DNA from: Chloroflexi bacterium bin125
GTDB lineage: Bacteria > Chloroflexota > Dehalococcoidia > Bin125
Reading direction: 5' to 3'
Assembly: GCA_002239025.1 (NCBI GenBank)
Contig: MPNM01000011.1
Span: forward strand, 1 to 64,000
Length of the DNA stretch: 64,000 nt
In this document: positions 17,603 through 26,631 of the stretch, piece by piece
Numbering within the stretch: position 1 is the stretch's first letter
Layout of the letters: each line of letters begins with the position of its first letter
Position numbers and translations under genes: made by a program
The notes under the pieces: generated by a model
What the model saw: the letters and a program-made list of their open reading frames with translations, nothing else
What the model was told of the DNA's origin: nothing
The model's database searches: none

Positions 17603-18118
17603 TTACTCGCGCAGTCTGGTGTAGATCAGACGGTCGATGATCTCTCCGTCCTTGTAGACGGCCTTGCGCAGGCGCGCCTCCTGCACATAACCGGCCTTCT
17701 CAAGGACGCGGCATGATGCCGGATTCCACTCGAACACGCTGGCGTCGATCCTGACCAGCTCGAACTGCTCGAAGGCGAACTCGGTCAACGCTCGGACTGC
17801 GGCGGTCGCAATGCCCTGGCCCCAGTGCGATTCACCGAGCCAATAGCCAATCTCGGCCGAGCGACGAAACACATCCTGGCGGAGCTCCAGACCGATGCCG
17901 CCGATGAACTGTTCCCCGGAGGCGATCGCGAAGGTCTGCTGCGGAACCTGATTCACCGTCAGTGCGATCCGGGCCTGGGCGTCGGCCAGGGTGAAGGGAT
18001 GCGGAAATCCGTCCTGCATGTTCCGCCAAATGTTGCGGTTGTTGGCCGCCGCTGCCATCGAGACGGCATCATCCTGGCGGTAGTGGCGAATCTGACAGGT
18101 TCCGATGTCGATGTGCAT
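17603..18118 (-). CDS. GNAT acetyltransferase (RimJ/RimL-like)
   Basis: GCN5-related N-acetyltransferase of 171 residues. The acetyl-CoA-binding signature is GYWLGESHWGQGIATAAVRA, with the late motif VFEWNPASCRVLEKAGYVQE. This combination is typical of the RimJ/RimL subgroup that acetylates ribosomal proteins or small amines. The ATG at 18118 has AAGGGAAG upstream and matches the usual N-terminus; the track's 237-residue version reads through the upstream intergenic region. It is divergent from the luciferase-like gene. Confidence 0.9.
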   Translation of the reverse strand: MHIDIGTCQIRHYRQDDAVSMAAAANNRNIWRNMQDGFPHPFTLADAQARIALTVNQVPQQTFAIASGEQFIGGIGLELRQDVFRRSAEIGYWLGESHWGQGIATAAVRALTEFAFEQFELVRIDASVFEWNPASCRVLEKAGYVQEARLRKAVYKDGEIIDRLIYTRLRE

Positions 18119-18288
18119 CCGTGACTTCCCTTGGATGCAGTATGGCATCGGTTGAGCCCGGTTTGCGTTGCAAGGGGCTGGGCTCCGACGACATGAAACA
18201 ACGTCGATGGCAACGACTCGCGAGAGCTTCGGGGGAGACTGTGGTCGTCTATCTTCCTTGCGATCCCGATCCGACCTCAGGAGGTTCC

Positions 18289-19377
18289 ATGGACTACGGC
18301 ATTGCCTTTCCCTCATACATCGATGCGTGGCGCGACGCTGCTGCGGCTGAAGCGGCGGGTTTCACGCACGCCTGGTTCTTTGATTCGCAACTGATCTACA
18401 GCGATGTCTACGCCACCATGGCTTTGGCGGCGGAGCACACCAGCCGGATCAAGCTGGGCACCCTGGTGGCGATCCCGAGCAACCGCATCCCGGCGGTGAC
18501 CGCTTCCGCCATCGCCACGATCAACTGCCTGGCGCCAGGACGGGTCATTCTGGGTCTGGGCACGGGCTACACCGGTCGCAACACTATGGGTCTGCCAGCC
18601 GTGCCGGCCGCTGAGTTCCGTGAATACACGCAGCAAGTCCGCGGCCTGCTAGAGGGCGAGGAAGTGCTGATTCGCGAGGGCTCGCGAGAGCGTTGGATTC
18701 GATTGCTGCATCCGGATCGTGGAGACTTCATCAACATCGAGGACGACATCCCGATCTACCTCGCCGCGAATGGTCCGCGGGCGCTGGCGGCGACGGGCGA
18801 ACTCGCCGACGGCTGGGTGACCGGCGCACTCACACGCGACCTCGAGACTGGCTTCGAGACGATACGCGTCGCCGCTGCCGCCGCCGGGCGGTCGACCGAC
18901 AAGCCGTACACGGTCGGCTTGACCAGTGGCTGCGTGTTGCGCGACGGCGAGTCGCTCATGTCTCCGCGCGTGGTCGAGCGGGTGGGTCCCAACGCGCTAC
19001 CGGGTCTGCACGCGATGTGGGAGTCTCACTATGGTCCGGGAGCGAACCTGGGGATTAAGGATCCCGATGCCGCTGCTTCGTTCCATCGCTACATCGTGGA
19101 GTACGGCGAGGCACGCGGCAGTCAGCCCGATCGGCGGTACCTCGATGTCCACACGGGCCACATGGTTTTTCTCAAGCCGGGCGAGGAGCAGTTCATCAGC
19201 GAGACTTCGATTGGCCAGACGCTGACCGGCACCCCGGCACAGATCATCGAACGGCTTGAGCAGATGGAGGCTGACGGCATTGACAACGTCGCCATTGCCT
19301 GTACGAACGCAGCCGGCGCACGCGATTTGGTCGCCGACTTCGGCCGAGAGGTGATCGCCAAGCGGTCCGTCGCCTAG
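18289..19377 (+). CDS. luciferase-like (LLM-class) flavin-dependent oxidoreductase
   Basis: TIM-barrel flavin or F420-dependent oxidoreductase of the bacterial luciferase superfamily, 362 residues. Family hallmarks are EAAGFTHAWFFDSQLIYSDV, the SRIKLGTLVAIPSNRIPAVT strand, GRVILGLGTGYTGRNTMGLP and IPIYLAANGPRALAATGELA. A near-perfect ribosome site (AGGAGG, 5 bases before ATG 18289) sets the start well inside the track ORF. The substrate is unknown. Such enzymes oxidise diverse carbon compounds, and a second one occurs at 34266. Confidence 0.92.
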   Translation: MDYGIAFPSYIDAWRDAAAAEAAGFTHAWFFDSQLIYSDVYATMALAAEHTSRIKLGTLVAIPSNRIPAVTASAIATINCLAPGRVILGLGTGYTGRNTMGLPAVPAAEFREYTQQVRGLLEGEEVLIREGSRERWIRLLHPDRGDFINIEDDIPIYLAANGPRALAATGELADGWVTGALTRDLETGFETIRVAAAAAGRSTDKPYTVGLTSGCVLRDGESLMSPRVVERVGPNALPGLHAMWESHYGPGANLGIKDPDAAASFHRYIVEYGEARGSQPDRRYLDVHTGHMVFLKPGEEQFISETSIGQTLTGTPAQIIERLEQMEADGIDNVAIACTNAAGARDLVADFGREVIAKRSVA

Positions 19378-19480
19378 CTTCTGGTGAGCAACATCTGCGG
19401 GAAACGAGCGTAGTCGGCTGGCGTGCAGAGCATGTCTCCGTAGAGACCACTGCCGGACAGCAGAGTCCTCGAGCGGACCG
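19374..19480 (-). pseudogene. possible fragment of a serine beta-lactamase-family hydrolase
   Basis: A short minus-strand stretch translates as TLLSGSGLYGDMLCTPADYA then RFPQMLL and a stop. This resembles the loop GGGGLxSTxxDYxRFxQMLLNGG of class C beta-lactamase-like esterases. Only about 34 residues survive and there is no start. The rest of the 300-base gap to the methyltransferase gene shows nothing recognisable. Treat as a weak call. Confidence 0.3.
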
Positions 19481-19685
19481 TACCTTAGCGGTTGTCTCGG
19501 GGAGGTCGCGATGCATTCCATCGCCGGTCTATCAGAACGACGACGCGATGCGCACAGGCTCTAACATGGTTGCGATCCAGTCGACTCCAGGGTCCTTGTG
19601 AAGCAATGAGGGAGTTCGTGGTGGTACGCCAATTTCGACCGAACTGGCAGCTTCCTGGTTTCGTTGGCGCTGCAGGAGAGAGGCT

Positions 19686-20717
19686 GTGACCCGCCTATTC
19701 GCCAGGCGGTCGAGTGGTCGCTCAGTTGGGCACCTGGATCCTGAGGAGATCAAGCCGGCGGTTGAGGACTATTCGGGGCTGTTCGATGGGAGCCTCGAAC
19801 AACGCAAAGATCGCTATCACGCGGTCGTCAATCACTACTACAACCTTGCGACCGATTTCTACGAGTTCGGTTGGGGTCGGTCATTTCATTTTGCGCCCCG
19901 ACGCCGCGGCGAGAGTTTCAACGAATCGATGCTGCGGCACGAGCACTTTCTCGCCAAACAGTTAACCGTGACCTCGGGCATGCAGGTGCTGGATGTTGGC
20001 TGTGGGGTCGGCGGGCCGATGGCCAATTTGGCCCGCCGCACTGGAGCGAACTTTGTTGGAATCAATCTGAACGCCTACCAGATCGATCGCGCCAAACACC
20101 ACACGAGGGATTTGCAGTCGCAGTGCCGATTCATTCACGGCGACTATATGGACATTCCTGAAGCTGACGACCAGTTTGACGCTGCGATCAATATCGAAGC
20201 CACACCGCACGCGCCCGACAAGACGGCAGTGTTCCGGGAGATCTTCCGTGTCCTGCGTCCGGGCGGCGAGTTTGCCGGCTACGAATGGTGTCTCACCGAC
20301 TTGTACGATCCCGAGAACGCCGACCACGTGCGGATCAAGCAGGACGTCATGAAGGGCAACGGACTTCCAGATATTGCGCACACATCGGAGATCAGCTCGG
20401 CGCTGGTCGCAGCAGGGTTCGAGGTCGTGGAAGCTCGCGACCTCGCCCCCGAATCGGATCCGGAGACTCCCTGGTACCGCCCGCTACAAGGTCGCGATCT
20501 GAGTCTGGCGAGTTTGCCACGAACGCCGATTGGCCGAGCCCTGACAAACATGTCGTTGCGAGTCGGAGAGAAGCTGCGGATCGTTCCTGAGGGCGCTCGG
20601 GAGATCAGCAGCGTGTTGAATGCGGGCGCTGATGCGCTGGTCGAGGGCGGGGAGGCCGGTGTGTTTACGCCGATGTTCTACTACCTGGCGAGAAAACCCG
20701 AACAGTCCGAGGGCTGA
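19686..20717 (+). CDS. sterol C24-methyltransferase (Erg6/SMT family)
   Basis: SAM-dependent methyltransferase adding methyl to C24 of a sterol side chain. All four SMT regions are visible: YYNLATDFYEFGWGRSFHFA (region I), VLDVGCGVGGPMANLARR (SAM-binding region II), NIEATPHAPD (region III; eukaryotes usually have EATCHAP) and GYEWCLTDLYDP (region IV). The C-terminal Sterol_MT_C domain ends in ADALVEGGEAGVFTPMFYYL. The length of 343 residues is near that of yeast and plant enzymes. The start is a GTG with GGAGAG upstream. It converges on the cyclase operon with a 30-base gap, placing it in the sterol locus. Whether it adds one or more carbons cannot be told from sequence. Confidence 0.93.
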   Translation: MTRLFARRSSGRSVGHLDPEEIKPAVEDYSGLFDGSLEQRKDRYHAVVNHYYNLATDFYEFGWGRSFHFAPRRRGESFNESMLRHEHFLAKQLTVTSGMQVLDVGCGVGGPMANLARRTGANFVGINLNAYQIDRAKHHTRDLQSQCRFIHGDYMDIPEADDQFDAAINIEATPHAPDKTAVFREIFRVLRPGGEFAGYEWCLTDLYDPENADHVRIKQDVMKGNGLPDIAHTSEISSALVAAGFEVVEARDLAPESDPETPWYRPLQGRDLSLASLPRTPIGRALTNMSLRVGEKLRIVPEGAREISSVLNAGADALVEGGEAGVFTPMFYYLARKPEQSEG

Positions 20718-20747
20718 GCCACGCGGGAAGGAACATTGCGGACAGGG

Positions 20748-23700
20748 TCAGACGCTGCGGGCCTTGCGCCGCTCCTCGTACAAGCCGAGGGCGTGCAACG
20801 GGAAGTACTGTCGGTACAGCACGTAGTCCAACAGCGCTGTGCGGAAAAACACTCCAGCCAAGTCTTGTTTGGGCCAGGTCCCGTCCGGACACTGCCGTTC
20901 GATCAGGAACTGAACGCCGCGCGCAATGGCTGGCCAATCTGACGCTCCCGCCTCGAGCAAGGCGATTAGCGCCCAGGCAGTCTGGATAATCTGACTCTCC
21001 TCGTGTTGGACGTATTGTCCGGTCATGCAGCCGCTGTGATGCTCGCCCCATCCTCCGTCGTCGTTCTGGCGATCCAATAGCCATCTGCATGCTGCTTTGA
21101 GCGCCGGATCGTTCGGCTGCGCTCCATTGGCGACCAGGCCTTTGATCCCGAAGAACGTGCCGTAGATGAACTGCACACCCCACACTCCACGCCAGGAGCC
21201 GTCGCTGTTCTGAGTACGGCGGAGGCAGGCATCCGCTTGCGAGATGGCGCGTTCCGTGTCCCGATCGATGATCTCCGGGAAGTGCGTCCGGCAAGCGACG
21301 AGCGCTGCCAGGCAGGAAGCGGTGCATTCGACGAATGAGTGCTCGGTCATTGACTCGCCGAACATCTCGGCGGGATTGACTCGCTCGAGTTCGACCCTGG
21401 AGCGCTGTGCCTCATAACTGCCGAATCCGCCATCGCGATTCTGCCCACGCAGCATGAAGCCAATCGCATCGCGGAGTGCTGTCGCGCTGATCGATGTGGG
21501 ATCGGCTGCCAGAATCCCCAGCACGGCTTCCGCCGTGCAGTCCGTTACCGGCCAACCGTGCCATTGCGCGGCGAAACACCAACCGCCCTTCGGGTCGTTG
21601 CGATACGCCTCGCGATAGCCCGGAAAGCTGGTAGCGATCTGCTGTTCCCGGAGGTAAGTAGTCCCGCGCTGTAACGCGTCGGGCAAGTCGCCAATCTGAG
21701 GCACGGTCGACAGCGCCTGCAGCGCGAAGCCCGTGTCCCACGAGGCGCTTCTGGCGCCGGTCATGCGGGCGCCATGCTCCTCGTCTTCCCAGAACCATTG
21801 GTTGACCTGCTCCAGCGCTCGTTGGCAGTCGCCGTCGTCGGGATCGTGCAGCCACAGGGCGAGGATGTTGAGCAGGCCGCTGACCGGAGAGATGCTCGTG
21901 TGATCAGTCGTGTTGAGCTCCCACTTGATCTGACCGATCAGCGCCTCAATCGACCTGGCGCGCAGGCCCTTGCCGTGGAATCGCTCAAGTAGCTCCGCGC
22001 CCCGGTACCCCGCTCTCAGCAATGCTGTCGGCTTGGCGAAGAGGTCAGCCTGGCGCAGGTGGTTGCGATGCGCAGGAAAGTCGACGGTTTCAAACCCCTG
22101 GGGGAACAATTCTTCGCGTAAGGACTCGATCAGTGGTGTGACCGGCGTCTGGAACCGACGCGGATAGATCGCAGCCATGGCCATGTAGATCAGCCGGGTG
22201 TGGCAGTACCAGTTCGAGGGATGCAGTGGCAGTTGGCGGGGTAGGCTCCAGAGCTCGGGGAGCACGGGATGGATTCCACTCCACTCGTAGAGATTGAGCA
22301 GCGCCAGCCAGAACTTGCCCCAGCTTGGGATGCTCAGAGTGCCTTCCTGCTGGAGGAATCGTCGCGCCGGCTTGACCAGCGGATCGTCCCGCTCAATGCC
22401 GAGCAGTCGTGACGCCACATAGACCAGGGCGGTGACAAACACGTAGGGATGTGAGTGGTCGTGTAAGCCCCACGATCCCTCCGGCAACCGAGACTGCTCG
22501 AAGTAACGCAGAATCCGCTCGCGTCGCTCGGGATCGATCGGCCGCCCAATGATGTGCTGCAGCAGCACCCACTGCGCCGTGATCATTGGGCACCAGACCA
22601 TCTCGCCTTCCCAACTGCCATCTTCGGCCTGGAGGTCCAACAGACTCGCGGCGGCGCCCTGTATCGCCGGACGGGCATCAGGTGACAGGGCATCCGGCTG
22701 ACGCAGGTCGCCGTTTCGTGGCCGCTCTGATGGAGCCGATGGCATGGAGGTCAGAAATGCGCGGGACAGCGTCTCGGTGGGCCGTTCGGGTCCGGCATTG
22801 CCGGCTCGTCTGACACTGTGCAGGTTCCAGGCGCCTCGCAGAAGCCACGCCATGCGATTGCCCAGACCGCGAGCGACCTCGCCGAACTGGCGCCAGGCTG
22901 GAAGGTCGAGCGACCTCGGAACAGCGGCCCTGAGCGCCCACGCCACCGTCATCGAGAACTCGCGACTCAGGCTGGCCACCGAGGTGTCTTCACAGGCAAG
23001 CAGCCGCACGGTGTGGTTACGTACCGCGGCACTGGTCCTCCAGCGACCAAACATTGCCTGCCGCAGCACGGCCGCTTCGGCCCGCTGATCGGCAAACGCC
23101 TCGTAGAGTCCCATTGCCAGCAGTTCCGGAACTCTTGTCGCGTCGAATCGCTCGTTCCTAAAGTCTTCGAACTGTTCGCTCTCCGCCAGCGCGATGGCAT
23201 CACCAAAGCCCAGCGTGAGCCCTGTGGCAGTCAAGGGGTGGTAGTGTCCTGCCGCATCGCCAATCAGCACTCGACGAGAGGTGCCGTACGTGACCCGTGG
23301 GCTGACGACATTGGCGGCGGCGTGAACACGGTCTTCCGACCACGCCTCGACGAACGGCGCCCGGAGCGGTTCCGGCAACCAGCGGGCATACGAGTCCGAC
23401 AGGAGGCCTTTCCAGTCTTGAGGCGCATGTTCAAATGGGATGTCAATGACGGCGCGGACGAGATCGTCGCTCAGGCGATAGATCAGCATCGGGCCGGGAG
23501 CGCCACACACGACGTGTCCGTATCCCTCCAGTGGCAGCCGGGCGCCCTCCAAGGTGAGCCCAATCATGCGCGAAGCAGTTTTCGATCTTGTAGCCAGGCC
23601 CAACGAACGACGGACCACCGACGAGCGGCCGTCGGCGCCGACGATCCGCTCTGCAACAACGGTCTGGCTTGTGCCGTTCTGCGAGAAGGTGATTCGTTCG

Positions 23701-24089
23701 TCCTCGACGGTGTGCACGCGGGCGTGAAGTCTGAGGTCGACACCGGGCTCCGCGTCCGCCGTCTCGCGTAGACGTGAGACCAGCGTCGCGTGTTCACACA
23801 CCAGCCCGCGCGATCCGTCCGAGTAGGGAAGCACGATTGGCTCGTGGCCGTCATCCGGGAACACCGCGAAGCCCTTGCCTGAGCCGCCCCGAGCTTCATC
23901 ATGGACTGATATCCCGAAATCACGCAGGATTCGTGCGGCTGGAGGATGCAGCCACTCACCTGCCAGTCGCTCCGACGCGGACGGATTCGCCTCGAACAGC
24001 GCGACTCGATAGCCATTGCGCGCATGGGCAATCGCGCACAGGCTGCCGACAGGTCCGGCGCCGACGATCGCCACATCGTATCGGCTCAC
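20748..24089 (-). CDS. squalene epoxidase-like monooxygenase fused to oxidosqualene cyclase
   Basis: A ~1,113-residue two-domain protein. Residues 1-410 are a flavin monooxygenase of squalene-epoxidase type: AIVGAGPVGSLCAIAHARNG, GADGRSSVVRRSLG and VLIGDAAGHYHPLTATGLTL. After a ~90-residue Pro/Arg-rich linker, residues ~475-1113 form a complete oxidosqualene cyclase. The general acid is in VTDCTAE (the DCTAE motif of oxidosqualene cyclases, not the DxDD of squalene-hopene cyclases). Its Cys partner lies in FVECTAS, the conserved His in YCHTR, and QW-type repeats include DGGWGEH and DGTWPKQDLAGVFFR. It would epoxidise squalene and cyclise the product. The track's TTG start (24173) overlaps CYP51; I prefer the GTG at 24089. 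It is the last gene of the operon. Confidence 0.93.
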   Translation of the reverse strand: MSRYDVAIVGAGPVGSLCAIAHARNGYRVALFEANPSASERLAGEWLHPPAARILRDFGISVHDEARGGSGKGFAVFPDDGHEPIVLPYSDGSRGLVCEHATLVSRLRETADAEPGVDLRLHARVHTVEDERITFSQNGTSQTVVAERIVGADGRSSVVRRSLGLATRSKTASRMIGLTLEGARLPLEGYGHVVCGAPGPMLIYRLSDDLVRAVIDIPFEHAPQDWKGLLSDSYARWLPEPLRAPFVEAWSEDRVHAAANVVSPRVTYGTSRRVLIGDAAGHYHPLTATGLTLGFGDAIALAESEQFEDFRNERFDATRVPELLAMGLYEAFADQRAEAAVLRQAMFGRWRTSAAVRNHTVRLLACEDTSVASLSREFSMTVAWALRAAVPRSLDLPAWRQFGEVARGLGNRMAWLLRGAWNLHSVRRAGNAGPERPTETLSRAFLTSMPSAPSERPRNGDLRQPDALSPDARPAIQGAAASLLDLQAEDGSWEGEMVWCPMITAQWVLLQHIIGRPIDPERRERILRYFEQSRLPEGSWGLHDHSHPYVFVTALVYVASRLLGIERDDPLVKPARRFLQQEGTLSIPSWGKFWLALLNLYEWSGIHPVLPELWSLPRQLPLHPSNWYCHTRLIYMAMAAIYPRRFQTPVTPLIESLREELFPQGFETVDFPAHRNHLRQADLFAKPTALLRAGYRGAELLERFHGKGLRARSIEALIGQIKWELNTTDHTSISPVSGLLNILALWLHDPDDGDCQRALEQVNQWFWEDEEHGARMTGARSASWDTGFALQALSTVPQIGDLPDALQRGTTYLREQQIATSFPGYREAYRNDPKGGWCFAAQWHGWPVTDCTAEAVLGILAADPTSISATALRDAIGFMLRGQNRDGGFGSYEAQRSRVELERVNPAEMFGESMTEHSFVECTASCLAALVACRTHFPEIIDRDTERAISQADACLRRTQNSDGSWRGVWGVQFIYGTFFGIKGLVANGAQPNDPALKAACRWLLDRQNDDGGWGEHHSGCMTGQYVQHEESQIIQTAWALIALLEAGASDWPAIARGVQFLIERQCPDGTWPKQDLAGVFFRTALLDYVLYRQYFPLHALGLYEERRKARSV

Positions 24090-24100
24090 GCCGGTATCAG

Positions 24101-25489
24101 TCACCGGAAGACTCTGCCTTGCGAACGGCGCCGATATCGGATTCGACAGGGTGTCACGGGACCAGTGACCCAACTGCCGTAGTTGGGGGTCGGAAAGGCA
24201 GTGTCGAGACTGAAGTCGAAGCGATCGAGCAGCACGGTCCAGATGGCTTTGACCTGCATCTCGGCAAAGTGTTTGCCCATGCAGCGATGCTTGCCGCCGC
24301 CGAAGCCGATCAAGGCGTAGGGATGCTGTTTGTCCTCGCGAGCGGGTTCGGCGTAGCGGTCCGGATCGAATTGGTCCGGGTTGGCGAACAGATGCGGCAG
24401 CCGGTGAGAAACCGCCGGCGAGACCATCGCTAGCGCACCTTCAGGCACCAAGTAGTCTCCGTAGCGCATCGGCTTGAGCACCTTGCGGATCAGGATGATC
24501 AGCGGCGGGTGGAGTCGCTCGCCCTCGCGCACCGCATGCTCCATGGTCACCTGTTGTCTCAGGCCCTCGAGGCTCATGCTCCCGGTATCGCCGTACACGG
24601 CGGCCGTTTCATCTCTGACACGTTCCGCGTATGAGGAGGCTCTCAGGAGTTCAAGACCGGTCCAGGTGGCGAGCACCGCGCTGGTGTGCTGACCGGCGAA
24701 CAACACGGTCAAGAGGATTCCCGTGATCTCGTCATCACTCAACGTGCGGCCATCGCTGTAGGCCGCGTCCATAAGCGTTTGCATGAAGTCGTCAGGGCGC
24801 GCATCGGCGCGTCGACGGGCCGACATGATCCGACCAAAGATTTCGGCTACCTGTTTGCGTGCCCGGTCGCGGCTGCGATGCGCGGGAGTCGGAAGCCGGG
24901 GCAGAAAGAAGCCCAGGGTGTTGATACCCTTCTGCAGGTCGTGATAAGCATCGGCGAAGCCCGCGTCCACCTGATCGCGGACTTCCTGACCGATCAGACT
25001 GCGACTGGCGATGTTCACGGTCAGTTCGTTCATTGCTTCCGGCAGATCGAGTACGCCTTCCTCGCCGAGGGAATCGGCTAGTAGCGCCGTCTCCTCGAAC
25101 ATGATCCGGGCGAACTCTTGCATCGCAGCTTCCCTGAGTGCCGGATAGAGAAAGCCGAGCTGCTCGTCCATGATCGTGGGCGCGACATCGTAGGCCACGC
25201 CACGACCGAAGATTGGAACAGTGAACTGATAGACGTCCTTGGCGTTCAGTTGGTCCTCGGGTGCGCTAAAGAACGCGTCATGCGCCTCGGGTCCGCAGAA
25301 GAGCACAAACTGGCGAGGACCAAGTCGGAATCGGAACAGTTCGCCCAACTGACCCCAACCGCGGCTCATCATCGCCACCGGGTCGCGTTGAAAGTCCCGC
25401 AGGTGACCAATCATCGGCGCCCCACCACTCAGCTCGGGGATTGCCCGTTCATCTTGTGGAGCCGTCGGAGCGTTGCGCAGTTGAACCAT
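24101..25489 (-). CDS. CYP51-like sterol 14-alpha-demethylase (cytochrome P450)
   Basis: Cytochrome P450 of 462 residues. The I-helix reads LTVLFAGQHTSAVLATWTGL, with the acid-alcohol region replaced by the His-Thr typical of CYP51. The ExxR motif is within AVREGERLHPP, the haem loop is GFGGGKHRCMGKHFAEMQ with the Cys ligand, and the C-terminus VTGPVTPCRIRYRRR matches CYP51. No membrane anchor is seen, as in other bacterial CYP51s. It should remove the C14 methyl of the cyclised sterol in three oxidations, using an external ferredoxin/reductase not encoded nearby. The ATG at 25489 has GAGGA upstream. It lies 33 bases after the reductase and 11 before the fusion gene. Confidence 0.92.
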   Translation of the reverse strand: MVQLRNAPTAPQDERAIPELSGGAPMIGHLRDFQRDPVAMMSRGWGQLGELFRFRLGPRQFVLFCGPEAHDAFFSAPEDQLNAKDVYQFTVPIFGRGVAYDVAPTIMDEQLGFLYPALREAAMQEFARIMFEETALLADSLGEEGVLDLPEAMNELTVNIASRSLIGQEVRDQVDAGFADAYHDLQKGINTLGFFLPRLPTPAHRSRDRARKQVAEIFGRIMSARRRADARPDDFMQTLMDAAYSDGRTLSDDEITGILLTVLFAGQHTSAVLATWTGLELLRASSYAERVRDETAAVYGDTGSMSLEGLRQQVTMEHAVREGERLHPPLIILIRKVLKPMRYGDYLVPEGALAMVSPAVSHRLPHLFANPDQFDPDRYAEPAREDKQHPYALIGFGGGKHRCMGKHFAEMQVKAIWTVLLDRFDFSLDTAFPTPNYGSWVTGPVTPCRIRYRRRSQGRVFR

Positions 25490-25521
25490 CTCAGTCCTCA
25501 ACAGACCCTAAAACGCCGACC

Positions 25522-26631
25522 CTAGTAGACCCGCGGGATCAATGCGTATGGTACCCGCTGCGTGTAGCGTTCCCAGAGTTCGCCGTACTTGGTTCGGCAG
25601 CGACGGTCGTCGCGCCTCGCACGGTGCCACAACAGCGCCGTCAGCCACACCGGCAAAGCAAACGGGATCCAGGACGCGAACGCGGTCGTGAGCGCAAATG
25701 CAAAGTACACGCAAATCTCGCCGGAATAGTTCAGATGTCGGCCTACACCCCAGAAGCCAGACACCAGCAGTCGCCCGTCAAGTGTCTCAGCCGGCCGACC
25801 CCAGATTGAACTCTCCGCATCCTGCTTGAAGCGGTGCTTCTGTTCGTTGGCTCCGCGGAACATGCAGAATCCCACGACGAACAGCACGCAGATCAATACC
25901 GCCGCCCAGATCGGTATCGAGTCCGTGCTATCCAACAACCACCATCCTGCCAGGCAATAGAAGAACGGCACCAGGACATAGTCTCCCCAGGTCAACATCC
26001 AGCCAAAGCGCTCAGCGACGATGTCCCAGGTGAAGATCATGCCATTCTCAAACTGAAAGTAGTTCAGGACGTATATGAACGTGAAGGCCTGATACAAGAG
26101 CATTTGTAAAGAGAACTCACCGTGCGTGTCGTACTGGACTGCGGCAAACGACACATTGAACAATGCCAGCGAAATCAGGGATGGTCGGTAGCTGAACAGC
26201 TTCAGGTCGACCCCAAGCCAGGATGGATTGAGCTGTCGGCCGAAGAAGAACCCCCGCAACAGACCGGGCGATTCACCTGGTGATTCGCTTTGGAGACGCG
26301 ACCCTTGCCAGTACAACCCGGCTGAGAGCACACAGGCGAAGATGTTGGACACGATGAACAGCTCGGCAAAGTGCGTGTGTAGCACCGAAAGTGAAATGAC
26401 ATCGAAGACATCGCCGAGCACCGCCAGCAGCATGATGATCAAGAACAGCGCCAGCCCGTTGAGGTTGTAGGTGCGCGTCACGCCGTCAGGATCAGGCCTG
26501 CCCACCGCCTGGCGCCCCGGCACATATTTTGAACCGAGCAGCAGAACTCCGACGAACAGCAGGAATATCCCCATTGCCTCGAGCAGGTGCTGGCCTGATA
26601 CGGCCGTCCACTCCGAGGGGATATCAGGCAT
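25522..26631 (-). CDS. ERG24/ERG4-family sterol reductase (probable sterol C14 reductase)
   Basis: Integral-membrane NADPH-dependent sterol reductase of the ERG4/ERG24/DHCR7/lamin-B-receptor family, 369 residues with about nine hydrophobic segments. Signatures are FFFGRQLNPSWLGVDLKLF, the LTWGDYVLVPFFY segment, LLVSGFWGVGRHLNYSGEI and the C-terminal YTQRVPYALIPRVY. Placement right before CYP51 suggests it reduces the delta14 double bond left by CYP51; C7 or C24(28) reduction cannot be excluded from sequence. Its ATG overlaps the 3' end of the Rieske gene by eight bases, showing tight operon structure. Confidence 0.92.
   Translation of the reverse strand: MPDIPSEWTAVSGQHLLEAMGIFLLFVGVLLLGSKYVPGRQAVGRPDPDGVTRTYNLNGLALFLIIMLLAVLGDVFDVISLSVLHTHFAELFIVSNIFACVLSAGLYWQGSRLQSESPGESPGLLRGFFFGRQLNPSWLGVDLKLFSYRPSLISLALFNVSFAAVQYDTHGEFSLQMLLYQAFTFIYVLNYFQFENGMIFTWDIVAERFGWMLTWGDYVLVPFFYCLAGWWLLDSTDSIPIWAAVLICVLFVVGFCMFRGANEQKHRFKQDAESSIWGRPAETLDGRLLVSGFWGVGRHLNYSGEICVYFAFALTTAFASWIPFALPVWLTALLWHRARRDDRRCRTKYGELWERYTQRVPYALIPRVY

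Noticed and set aside
20748-24089. C-terminal half as a squalene-hopene cyclase
   Set aside because: It has the DCTAE catalytic motif with a VECTA Cys partner and the YCHTR His, all typical of oxidosqualene cyclases. The DxDD motif of hopene cyclases is absent, and an epoxidase is fused to it.
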